Below are positions 53,486 through 61,362 of a stretch of 64,000 nt of DNA, piece by piece. Numbering within the stretch: position 1 is the stretch's first letter; every line of letters starts with the position of its first letter. The translations under genes were made by a program, and so were the position numbers. Under the pieces are notes generated by a model that was not told the DNA's origin, did no database searches, and saw nothing but the letters and a program-made list of their open reading frames with translations. Source of the DNA: Aurantiochytrium sp. KH105 (lineage: Eukaryota > Sar > Bigyra > Thraustochytrida > Thraustochytriidae); contig BGKB01000021.1 in NCBI GenBank assembly GCA_003116975.1, positions 248,001 to 312,000 of the forward strand. Direction: 5' to 3'.

Positions 53486-55531
53486 ATGACCGTCGTCCAT
53501 CTGCCACGGCGCTACAGGTTCCTAGCGCCGGCGATTCGCGACGGCGAAGCCGGGCTCGAACGCGTTCGTCGTGCGCAGGCAAATGCGTGGAAAACCACGG
53601 TGTTTGCCAAGCTTGCCGTCGTCGTGAGCGGCGCCCTGGTCGGCCTCGCGCTCGTGGCGGCCGTGCACGGCTTCAATGGCGAGACGGACCTTATCGGAGA
53701 CGATCACGACTTGACGGCGCGCAGACTGGCCGATGAATGCGTGTCCACCTTTAACCCTTTTCGCGACGGCAAGCTCCAAACCAAGGGCACGGCGCTCTGC
53801 AGTGACGCGCTCGGTTACATTCCGCTCACCATTGCCATCATGATATACATGTTCTGGACCCTGGCCATCGTTGTGGATGAGGACTTTGTGAGCATCATGG
53901 ATTACATTGTCAAAGAAACCAATATCGACGAGGACGTGGCTGGTGCCACCTTGATGGCGGCCGGCGGCTCGGCCCCCGAGTTTTTCACCTCTCTTATCTC
54001 CGTCTTTGAGCTCACCGGCACGGGCTTCGGAACTATTGTGGGTAGCGCCATCTTCAACATTTTGGCTGTCATTGCGGCTTGCGCGTACTTTGCCCGCCCG
54101 CGTCAGGAAGTTGTCGATCGACGCGAGGGGCGCGCGCCCATGGACGCTCCTTGGCCGTGGGAGCCCCTGCCACTCACATGGTGGCCCTTGCTTCGGGACT
54201 CGACCTCGTATGTGCTTGGTCTCTTCGTTCTCGCCTTGTTCTACTTTTGCTCCTCGGACGGGTTGGTGTCGGGCACCTGCAACTTTACCGATGGAGGCTA
54301 CATTCTTACCTGGGAGGCTGTGATTCTCTTTGTCATGTACATCCTCTACTGCTTTCTCATGGTTGTCCAGACGCCCATCAAGATCTTTATCGAGAAGCAC
54401 ATGTCCTTTATCGTGCCCAAGGCCCAACGCGGTATCATTGATGGTGAGTCGGACGCGGATTCCACCGCCACCGACATCGAAACGACTCGGCCTTCCCAGG
54501 CCGAGCCCAAGACGACGACGTACACGCCCAAGCTCAAGCTTGCACAGGTTCAAGAGAGCCACCGCGAGCTTCCAAGTGAGACTGACCGCGATGACGACTC
54601 TGTCGAAAACGCAAGCAACCAAGGGAGCAGCAAGAGCTTGGTTGTCACATCGACCACGCGCAATTTGCGGTGGTCTTCTTCAGCCCGGAACCTTCCCAGC
54701 GAAGGGAGCAGAAGGTCTTTCCGCGGCTACCGCCCGGGCGGTGAGAACATGTCTCGCGTTGACTCGGCCGTGTCGTCGCAAGGTGCTGGCACGGACATTG
54801 CAAGTGCTGTCTATGGCGGAGACATGGCACTCGCCCAGAGTGAGGTGATCAAGGAGATGGGTGATGAAGGCGAAGTCGTCGAAGTGGTGGCACCGCGCAT
54901 GCGGCCGACCCGCTGGATGCGCTTTAACGACGACCGCCCATGGTACATTGTTATTGTGAACAACCTACTCTACATTCTTGTGATCCCGGTCCTGTTTGCG
55001 AACTTTACGGTGCACTTCAATTTTGACAATCTGGATACGGTCACCCCGCGTTTTCGGCCCTTTGCAATCGTCTATGGCTTCTTTATGTCTCTCATATGGA
55101 TTGCAATTTACACCTGGCTCATGGTTTTTGCCGCAGAGACCTTTGGAGACACAATCGGCATGCCTGATACCGTGCTCGGCTTTACGATTCTCGCGGCCGG
55201 TACGAGTTGCCCGGATCTCTTGTCGTCTGTTTTTGTCAGCAAGCTCGGCTATGGAGACATGGCTGTTTCGAGCAGCATTGGCAGCAACATTTTTGACATT
55301 CTCGTGGGCCTGCCCATTCCCTGGCTGATCAGCAACCTCTACACGGGGACCCCTCTGCCTGTCGAGACTGGCGCAGTCGCCTTTTCTCTTGCGGTCATCA
55401 TCATGATGATTATCTCGCTTATCATCATCATTATCTGGCAGGACTGGAAACTCACTCTTTTGGGCGCCAAGGCCATGCTTCTTCTCTACTTTGTCTTCCT
55501 CATCTGCATTATCGCAGCGGAGATGGCTTAG
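53486..55531 (+). CDS. K+-dependent Na+/Ca2+ exchanger (NCKX/SLC24 type)
   Basis: Membrane antiporter that moves Ca2+ against Na+ (and K+) across the plasma or an endomembrane. The 681-residue protein has a hydrophobic segment near 35-55 (possible signal anchor) and the first alpha repeat at about 150-195 (GATLMAAGGSAPEFFTSLI, then GTIVGSAIFNIL). A long cytosolic loop rich in Ser, Glu and Arg lies about 315-480. The second alpha repeat is at about 565-607 (TILAAGTSCPDLLSSVF, GDMAVSSSIGSNIFDILVG). These motifs, including the acidic residues in SAPE and CPD and the GSNIFDILVG block, match SLC24 better than plain NCX or CAX proteins. K+ dependence is inferred from the second-repeat aspartates. 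Around ten membrane helices are apparent. Single exon; the start is an ATG. It is convergent with catalase. Confidence 0.92.
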   Translation: MTVVHLPRRYRFLAPAIRDGEAGLERVRRAQANAWKTTVFAKLAVVVSGALVGLALVAAVHGFNGETDLIGDDHDLTARRLADECVSTFNPFRDGKLQTKGTALCSDALGYIPLTIAIMIYMFWTLAIVVDEDFVSIMDYIVKETNIDEDVAGATLMAAGGSAPEFFTSLISVFELTGTGFGTIVGSAIFNILAVIAACAYFARPRQEVVDRREGRAPMDAPWPWEPLPLTWWPLLRDSTSYVLGLFVLALFYFCSSDGLVSGTCNFTDGGYILTWEAVILFVMYILYCFLMVVQTPIKIFIEKHMSFIVPKAQRGIIDGESDADSTATDIETTRPSQAEPKTTTYTPKLKLAQVQESHRELPSETDRDDDSVENASNQGSSKSLVVTSTTRNLRWSSSARNLPSEGSRRSFRGYRPGGENMSRVDSAVSSQGAGTDIASAVYGGDMALAQSEVIKEMGDEGEVVEVVAPRMRPTRWMRFNDDRPWYIVIVNNLLYILVIPVLFANFTVHFNFDNLDTVTPRFRPFAIVYGFFMSLIWIAIYTWLMVFAAETFGDTIGMPDTVLGFTILAAGTSCPDLLSSVFVSKLGYGDMAVSSSIGSNIFDILVGLPIPWLISNLYTGTPLPVETGAVAFSLAVIIMMIISLIIIIIWQDWKLTLLGAKAMLLLYFVFLICIIAAEMA

Positions 55532-56240
55532 AGACGCAGTGATGAAAAACATGAAAAAGAAAGAGAGAAAACAAGAGCGAGAGAACAAGAGCGAGAGAAG
55601 GAGGAGACATGTTTTGAAAACCTTTTGTTCGCTCACCCCACTCCCACCTGACACCTCGTGCGCATGCCCTCCGAGAAAACGAAACACTCGCTTACTTTTT
55701 GTGATATGCGTCAGACTTTGAGCCAGAATTGCCTGCACCTGCAAACCCTGTTGCCTCGGTCCATTTGATCATCATAATAAAACCCAACGCAGATCTGAAT
55801 TTGCCTTATGTTTCGTTTTTGAACCCGAAGAAGATTGTGCGTGCTTGGCTGCGGAAACTTCAAAGCCGGGCTGGCTTTTCATGGAAGAACATGGAAGAAG
55901 AGTGAATGCTTTACTTTACACGATGCTTCTCTTGCTTGCGACTACTTTTGGGCGCTGCAGTAGCAAGTGATGCCTTTGATTTGCAAGGTCGACATTTGAA
56001 AAAACATTTGAGCAATATAAATCCAAGCCGGTCGCAGGAGGCAGAAAACAGGGTTTTAGAAAGTTGACCACCGTTTCCTCCTCCTCATCGTCGTTGCCGT
56101 AGTAGATTCGACCCTTGTTTATTCTTGAAATAATAAAGGTCAAAGCAAATCGATGCAGCGTTCATGATCACAGTCGTATTGGAGAGAAAGAAGAGGGGAA
56201 TGAGCTTGACGTTATGATTTTACAGGTGTATTTTTTCTAT
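55532..56240. other. Convergent 3' intergenic region between NCKX and catalase
   Basis: This 709-base stretch has a purine tract at about 55,550-55,605 with two copies of AACAAGAGCGAGAG, an AATAAAA at about 55,776 that may serve NCKX polyadenylation, and AT-rich sequence near 56,120-56,150. No gene was recognised. Confidence 0.45.
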
Positions 56241-57734
56241 TTACTCCTTACCAGGGGTGAACTCGAGCTTGGGAGCCTCAAAGCCCTCCATAGCCTTCTC
56301 AATGCGCTCGGCAAACTTCTCGTCAATCTTCTTGAAGATGCCGAGCTGGCGCTCGCGCGTCTCCTTGGGGCAGGCGCCGAGAGAGCCCGAAATGTTACCA
56401 ATCATACGCTCGACCTCGTCGTCCTTGAGGACGTCGAGGAACATCTTGGGCTGCTCGTAAATGTCGTCCTCGGCGCCCCAGTCGCTGCGCTGCACAGCGC
56501 CCTCGACCTTGTAGGAAAGCTCGGGGTGGCGCTTAGAGTCGATCTGCGGGTAGGCCTGGCTGGTGCGGCCGTAGTTGATGCGAGAGCCGTAGTTGCCATC
56601 GACGCGCATAGCGCCGTCGCGGTACGGCGAGTTGACCTCGGAGTTCTTGGGCTTGTTGACCGGGATCTGCTCGTAGTTCACGCCAAGACGGTAGCGGTGG
56701 GCGTCCGCATACGAGTGCACGCGGGCCTGGAGCATCGGGTCCGGGGAAAGACCAATGCCAGGCACGACGTTGTGCGGCGCAAAGGCGGACTGCTCGACCT
56801 CGGCGTAGTAGTTGTCCGGGTTGCGGTTGAGCTCCATGACACCGACCTTTTGCAGGGGAAAGTCCTTGTGCGGCCAGACCTTGGTGAGGTCAAAGGGGTT
56901 CCACTTGAAGTTCTTGGCCTGTTCGTCCGTCATGGTCTGGATGTACATGGTCCACTTGGGGAAGTTGCCGTCGTCGATGGCCTGGAAGAGATCCTTGGTG
57001 GCCCAGCGGGGCTCGACGCCCTCGAGGCGCTGCCACTGCTCCTCGGTGAAGAACTTGCGGCCCTGCTCGGTCTTGAAGTGGAACTTGCACCAAACGTGCT
57101 CACCCTTGTCGTTGATGAGGCTGAACGTGTGCGAGCCGTATCCATTGTGGTGGCGCCAGCCCATGGGCGCGCCCATGTCGCTCATAAGCAGGAGGACCTG
57201 GTGCACGCTCTCCGGGGTATGGCTCCAGAAGTCCCACCACATCGAGTCCTGGCGCCAGTACTTTTCCGGGTGCTCCTTTTGGCTGTGGATGAAGTCCATG
57301 AAGCGAATCGGGTCGCGCACGAAGAAGATAGGCGTCATGTTGCCCACCATCGACCAGACGCCGTCTTCGGTGTCAAAGTTTACGGCGAAGCCGCGCACGT
57401 CGCGGTAGATGTCGCCACCGCCCTTGCTGCGGGCGACCGTGGAGAAGCGGGCAAAGAGGGGGGTTTCCTTGCCGACCTCGCCGAAGATCTTGGCGCACGA
57501 GAGGTGCGAGATATCATCGGTGACCTTGAAGGTGCCGTGCGCGCCAGCGCCAACGGCGTGCACCACACGCTCCGGGATGCGCTCGCGGTTGAAGTGCGCG
57601 CTCTTCTCGAGGTACGCGAAATCCTCCATCAGCAGAGGGCCATACTTGCCGGCCGACTTGGTATACTGGTCCGAGGGCAGCGGCACGCCAGCGCCCGACG
57701 TCAGCACCTTCTCGCTCTCCTCTGCGTGACCCAT
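56241..57734 (-). CDS. Haem catalase, small-subunit type
   Basis: Breaks down hydrogen peroxide to water and oxygen. The 497-residue product has the distal histidine H59 in RERIPERVVHAVG, the distal asparagine N132 in VGNMTPIFFVRDP, and the proximal haem ligand region RVHSYADAHRYRLG with Y342 and R338. The length is that of small-subunit catalases, without a C-terminal flavodoxin-like domain. The C-terminus GKE is not a peroxisomal SKL-type signal, and no N-terminal PTS2 is evident. Location is therefore uncertain: cytosol or non-canonical import. I chose the ATG at 57,734, which begins the catalase-like sequence. The frame stays open 112 codons upstream, but those codons come partly from a CTTGC microsatellite and are low-complexity. 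A long antisense frame across the gene is a by-product of biased codon use. Confidence 0.95.
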   Translation of the reverse strand: MGHAEESEKVLTSGAGVPLPSDQYTKSAGKYGPLLMEDFAYLEKSAHFNRERIPERVVHAVGAGAHGTFKVTDDISHLSCAKIFGEVGKETPLFARFSTVARSKGGGDIYRDVRGFAVNFDTEDGVWSMVGNMTPIFFVRDPIRFMDFIHSQKEHPEKYWRQDSMWWDFWSHTPESVHQVLLLMSDMGAPMGWRHHNGYGSHTFSLINDKGEHVWCKFHFKTEQGRKFFTEEQWQRLEGVEPRWATKDLFQAIDDGNFPKWTMYIQTMTDEQAKNFKWNPFDLTKVWPHKDFPLQKVGVMELNRNPDNYYAEVEQSAFAPHNVVPGIGLSPDPMLQARVHSYADAHRYRLGVNYEQIPVNKPKNSEVNSPYRDGAMRVDGNYGSRINYGRTSQAYPQIDSKRHPELSYKVEGAVQRSDWGAEDDIYEQPKMFLDVLKDDEVERMIGNISGSLGACPKETRERQLGIFKKIDEKFAERIEKAMEGFEAPKLEFTPGKE

Positions 57735-57735
57735 C

Positions 57736-57780
57736 TTGCCTTCTCTTGTCTTGCCTTGCCTTGCCTTGCCTTCTTCTTCG
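57736..57780. repeat. CTTGC-type pentanucleotide microsatellite beside the catalase start
   Basis: Four perfect and a few degenerate CTTGC units lie immediately upstream of the catalase ATG on its coding strand, so they fall in the 5' leader. Confidence 0.8.
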
Positions 57781-58178
57781 ATGTCGAGCTTTGCCTTCGC
57801 TCGTTTCCGATTTGCTTTCTCCGCCCGGGCTCCGCGCCCTCGCAGTCCTGCAGCGCCGCCAGCAGCGGCTGCAGCTACAGACAGCTCCTGCAGCTGCTCC
57901 CCTTCCGCGCAGAACCCGGGACCTCTCTGCCCGGACCGCGCTTGAGGCTCACCGGTGGGACGCTTCGCGCGCGTCCCAGTCGCTCGCGAGTCTCTGCCGC
58001 CAGAGCAAGCAACACAACTGCAAGCAGCCACAGAAGCAAGCACCGCGCCAGAGACTGCTGTGACTGCCACGCAACGCTAGACCGCGCTGCAGCGGAGCGA
58101 CGCGCAGCGCAGCGCAGAGGGCGCTTGCCGCGGCGAATTTTGGTGCTGGCGAGAGCGATGCGGGTGATCGATCATGCT

Positions 58179-58204
58179 CGATCGATCGATCGATCGATTG
58201 ATCG
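58179..58204. repeat. (ATCG)n tetranucleotide microsatellite
   Basis: About six ATCG units; the unit is self-complementary, so the tract can fold on itself. Confidence 0.85.
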
Positions 58205-58262
58205 GCACGCCACGCCGGGAGCGGTCACGGAGGTTTGGGTCGTGTCTCGCTCGTGAGCTCGA

Positions 58263-58288
58263 TCATTCATTCATTCGTTCATTCATTT
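58263..58288. repeat. (ATTC)n tetranucleotide microsatellite
   Basis: About five ATTC units with one G substitution, followed by CATGCATCCATGCATCC. Confidence 0.8.
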
Positions 58289-59676
58289 CATGCATCCATG
58301 CATCCCTCCGTCCCTCCATCCGCCCCGATGATGAACATGACGATGATGCCGTGATGCTCTCGCGGCCTCGGAGACGGACCTCTACACGGCTCGGCCGAGG
58401 GCGCGGCTCCTCCGCCCTCGAGTTGGCGAGGTCTTCTTGCGCGCGGCGCTCGCCACGCCCGCCGAGCGCTGCAGAGGTGAAAAAATCGCTACCGCAAGCC
58501 GCTCGGTGGGAGCGAGCGCTGCGCCGCCGAGGCTCTGCTCGAGGCAGAGATGGGTGCGCATGCCGTGCGGAGGCGAGATGGAATGCGGAAGCGAAAAAGG
58601 ACACGCGTGCTCAAAGGGCGGCAAGGCTCGGGCACACGAGTCGAATCGGGGCCGGCAAGGCTAGTTAGTACATTTGGCGCTTCTCCGGTCCCTCCCTCCC
58701 TTCTGGCGCGGCCGCGAGCATTGGCGCTGTTCATGGCAGACCATGTCGACCAGGGCGTCGGGCTCCTCGCTCCAAAAGCTCTCTCCAAGGGAACCTCGTA
58801 AGTTGTGAACGCGCAGAACAAACTCGGATTCGCCGACCGTCCTGGCCAACGTGCCCGTGCAGTGACTCTCTCTCATCAAGACTGCTGTACTACCATCAGA
58901 CACTGCAGCCAGGTGATCAATCCTTCAAGTTCCTCGGTGGCAGGTGGCTGCACTCGGCTCCACTGCATTCCACTGTGCCTCTGCACTGCACTGCACTGCA
59001 CGGAGGACCGCCGCGGATCATTTGCGGCGGGAGATAGCGGCCACGCCACGACGGGCTCCAGGACACAAAGGAAGGGAGGACCTCACGATCATTGGCGGAA
59101 ACCTTGAGCTTCTCCGAGTTCCTGACTCAATGAGTCTGGGCGCGTGTGCGATGATCCGGCCCGGCGGCGAAAGGAACCGCCTGGCGAGTCGCCATCATGA
59201 TTTGCAGCTGCAACTGCTGCCAGGGCGGAGAGCTGAGCGCCGACGCTCGACGCTGAGATCGACACGGCTCTTTGGAATTCTTAGAAGAAAAAGCACCGGA
59301 TCTTATCTTGCTGGGCTGAGCGTGCTATTTTATACGGTATCATAGCCTTTGTAGAAGAGGCTGTAGTATACAGTACTACTGTAGAGAAGGAGAGCATGTC
59401 GGTCTCGCTGACACCTTGCACGTTGACTGATGTTGTAGGTATTCACCCAGATTTATCCACCGATCGCATGACATCAAGATCTAAAATAGTGCGTCCGCTC
59501 CTTGAACTTTAATTGATTTGCATCTTGCCGGCTCCTCCTGGGTATAGCGAGCTCTATAGATAGCTAGAGCTCCAAGTAGCGATTAGTTTGGCAACGTGGC
59601 CCCAAGCAGGACTACTTTCCTGAGAATATATCTTACTGTTATCAGCAAAGTCTGGTGTGATTTTGTTTCCACCTTT

Positions 59677-59891
59677 ACTATACTGGAAGGTCTTTAATAG
59701 TTGAGAAAACAGAGGCTGTTTGCACCATTGTGCTTTGCATCTCCGTTAGCGGAGTCTTGTATCTTTCGTCTTTGCTTTTCACCTGCAGCTACACTATACT
59801 GGAAGGTCCTTGATAGTTGTGAAAACAGAGGCTGTTTGCACCATTGCGCTTTGCATCTCCGTGAGCGGAGTCTTGTATCTTTCGTCTTTGT
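59677..59891. repeat. Direct tandem duplication, about 99 bases, period 116
   Basis: Copy 1 (59,677-59,775) and copy 2 (59,793-59,891) start ACTATACTGGAAGGTC and end GTATCTTTCGTCTTTG, with about six differences. On the minus strand both copies read the same 31 codons followed by TAG. Copy 2 is the end of the frame at 59,794-60,321. Confidence 0.85.
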
Positions 59892-60321
59892 TGTGGGTCG
59901 CCAGCATATCTACGAAGGAGTATGCGATACGTGCGCGCTGCAGGTCTGGGAGTGCGGCTACAGGCTCTATTTTTCGTTGGTGGGCACCATCATTTTCAGC
60001 CCAGAGAAGGAGACCCGCGCGGTCGATCGCTGCACAGTAAAGTCGACAAAGCATGGTCTCTGCTGCATCCTCTGCCATCAAGTTCATGCCATCGTTCCCG
60101 AGGACGCCAAGCATACATTCCAATAGAGCGTTATGAAAGCGCTCGCGTGCACCGCACTTGTTGTCAATGTAGGCGTTCGCAGCGGCGAGGCCCGTCTCAG
60201 TAGCTTCAGCAATGAGGTCCGCGTGTTTCTTCCGATAGGTACGCGTGGGCATTCGAGGCGCTGTGCCGCTCATGACCAAATCAAGCGCGTGTGTAGCCGT
60301 GGTGACGCTGGACGGAGCCAT
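59794..60321 (-). CDS. Unrecognised 175-residue protein, C-terminus duplicated downstream
   Basis: I do not recognise this protein. It is mostly helical in appearance (LIAEATETGLAAANAYID, FHNALLECMLGVLG, LMAEDAAETMLCRLYCAAIDRAGLLLW, LQRARIAYSFVDMLA), has four cysteines and no membrane segment. Its last 31 codons (from KDERYKTPLTEM to TIKDLPV and stop) occur again just downstream. Of five coding differences between the copies, three are silent and two are conservative (A/T and T/S), which is what selection on a real protein frame would leave. The frame continues upstream of the ATG for about 50 codons, so the start is uncertain. A different minus frame beginning MGKRSKRNKRSSKE (near 60,442) overlaps the upstream part and may be a second exon or chance. 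It could be a multi-copy lineage-specific gene or part of a mobile element. Confidence 0.4.
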   Translation of the reverse strand: MAPSSVTTATHALDLVMSGTAPRMPTRTYRKKHADLIAEATETGLAAANAYIDNKCGARERFHNALLECMLGVLGNDGMNLMAEDAAETMLCRLYCAAIDRAGLLLWAENDGAHQRKIEPVAALPDLQRARIAYSFVDMLATHNKDERYKTPLTEMQSAMVQTASVFTTIKDLPV

Positions 60322-60485
60322 CCTTGTCCTTGTGTCCGATGTTCTTCTGGTTGTGTCCTGGGCAGTTTTGGTTTTGGTTTTGCTTTGGATCGCCCCGCTC
60401 CTTGCTGCTCCGCTTGTTCCGCTTACTTCGCTTTCCCATCCCGTCTCGCTCTCGAGAGTGCCACGCCGCTCTCAAAGAGCTCTCC

Positions 60486-60537
60486 TTTACCCACCTTAAA
60501 ATGTAAGCTTAAAATGTAAGATTAAGGTGGCTCGTAA
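60486..60537. repeat. Hairpin with TTAA steps and internal 13-base direct repeat
   Basis: CCACCTTAA (60,491-60,499) pairs with TTAAGGTGG (60,522-60,530), and the outer TTTAC/GTAAA also pair. Between them CTTAAAATGTAAG occurs twice in tandem (60,495-60,507 and 60,508-60,520). It lies upstream of the 59,794-60,321 frame on that frame's strand. Confidence 0.6.
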
Positions 60538-61362
60538 ACTTACTCCCTCTCTTCACGCTGTTAGTATGTGTCATGAAAATCCGAGAGCGCGGTCCGCTGT
60601 GATTGGTTTTTGATTTTCTGCGACTCCCTTGCCCTTTTCGTGACATGCGGACATGATCAATACCTTGTCGGGTGAGAAACAGAATCAAATCACTACGTGG
60701 TTTGACAGTGAGTGCTGTGTTAGTGTGAGGGAGGTCTATCCTTCAATCAATCACCTCAAGCGCGATGGCTTTGGAGGTCACCGCCGCAATGCGCTCTGCT
60801 GGCTTCCTTCACTTGACTTTTCCTGACAAATCATGTCTTGGCCACCATCGGTCTTGGCGTGTCTGCCAGAAACAGATTGCCTTTCTTAGGCTGGACCTGC
60901 GAAATTGGGCCCTTCTGCGACGCGGGGAACAGGTAGGGTCGCCGTATTTCCCAAGCAAGACTGTAGACCTGCGAGCTTACGATGGCCTGCTCACTTCCGA
61001 ATACCAGTAGCACGGCGGCTGCAAGCCTCCGCTCCTATGCAAGAAGATCCAGACTAGCGCCAGGCTTGGGTCGGGAGCAGCCCAATGTTACTCTCTAACA
61101 GCAGCGCCGACATCGTCGCCCGGGACGCCCTTGCCAAACCTCCGCCCCGATTCATCTCGCAATGAATCTACGTATCGTAGCCACTCCTTGCTCGCGCGAC
61201 GCACCGCGATACGCGAAGAGCAACCCCGAACCACGCAGGCCGCCGCAATCTCGCCTCCTCGCCACCGCAGGCAGGCTGCTCACGAGTCTCGGGGAACGCG
61301 GGGAAATCCGCCCTTGACCCCCCTTCGCCTCTATCTCCCTTCCTCCCCTTCCTGTCCTGGTG

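Larger units (their letters stand above)
57735..61362. promoter_or_regulatory. Large divergent region between catalase and the ABC transporter
   Basis: This 3.6 kb gap starts with CTTGC repeats touching the catalase start codon (57,736-57,780), then ATCG and ATTC microsatellites, and a CTGCA pentamer run near 58,980. An AT-richer part from about 59,300 contains the unrecognised frame at 59,794-60,321, a direct duplication and a TTAA-containing hairpin. An 81-codon frame at 60,765-61,010 is not supported by any motif. Confidence 0.45.

Noticed and set aside
53522-54622. 366-codon minus-strand frame inside the NCKX gene
   Set aside because: Antisense by-product of a verified exchanger frame; no motif.
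56115-58256. 713-codon plus-strand open frame across the catalase gene
   Set aside because: It is antisense to an unmistakable catalase. GC-rich codon bias leaves the opposite strand without stops; its repetitive Val/Leu/Asp composition matches no domain.
60765-61010. 81-codon plus-strand frame in the catalase-ABC gap
   Set aside because: Too short, with no motif and no duplicate to test for constraint.
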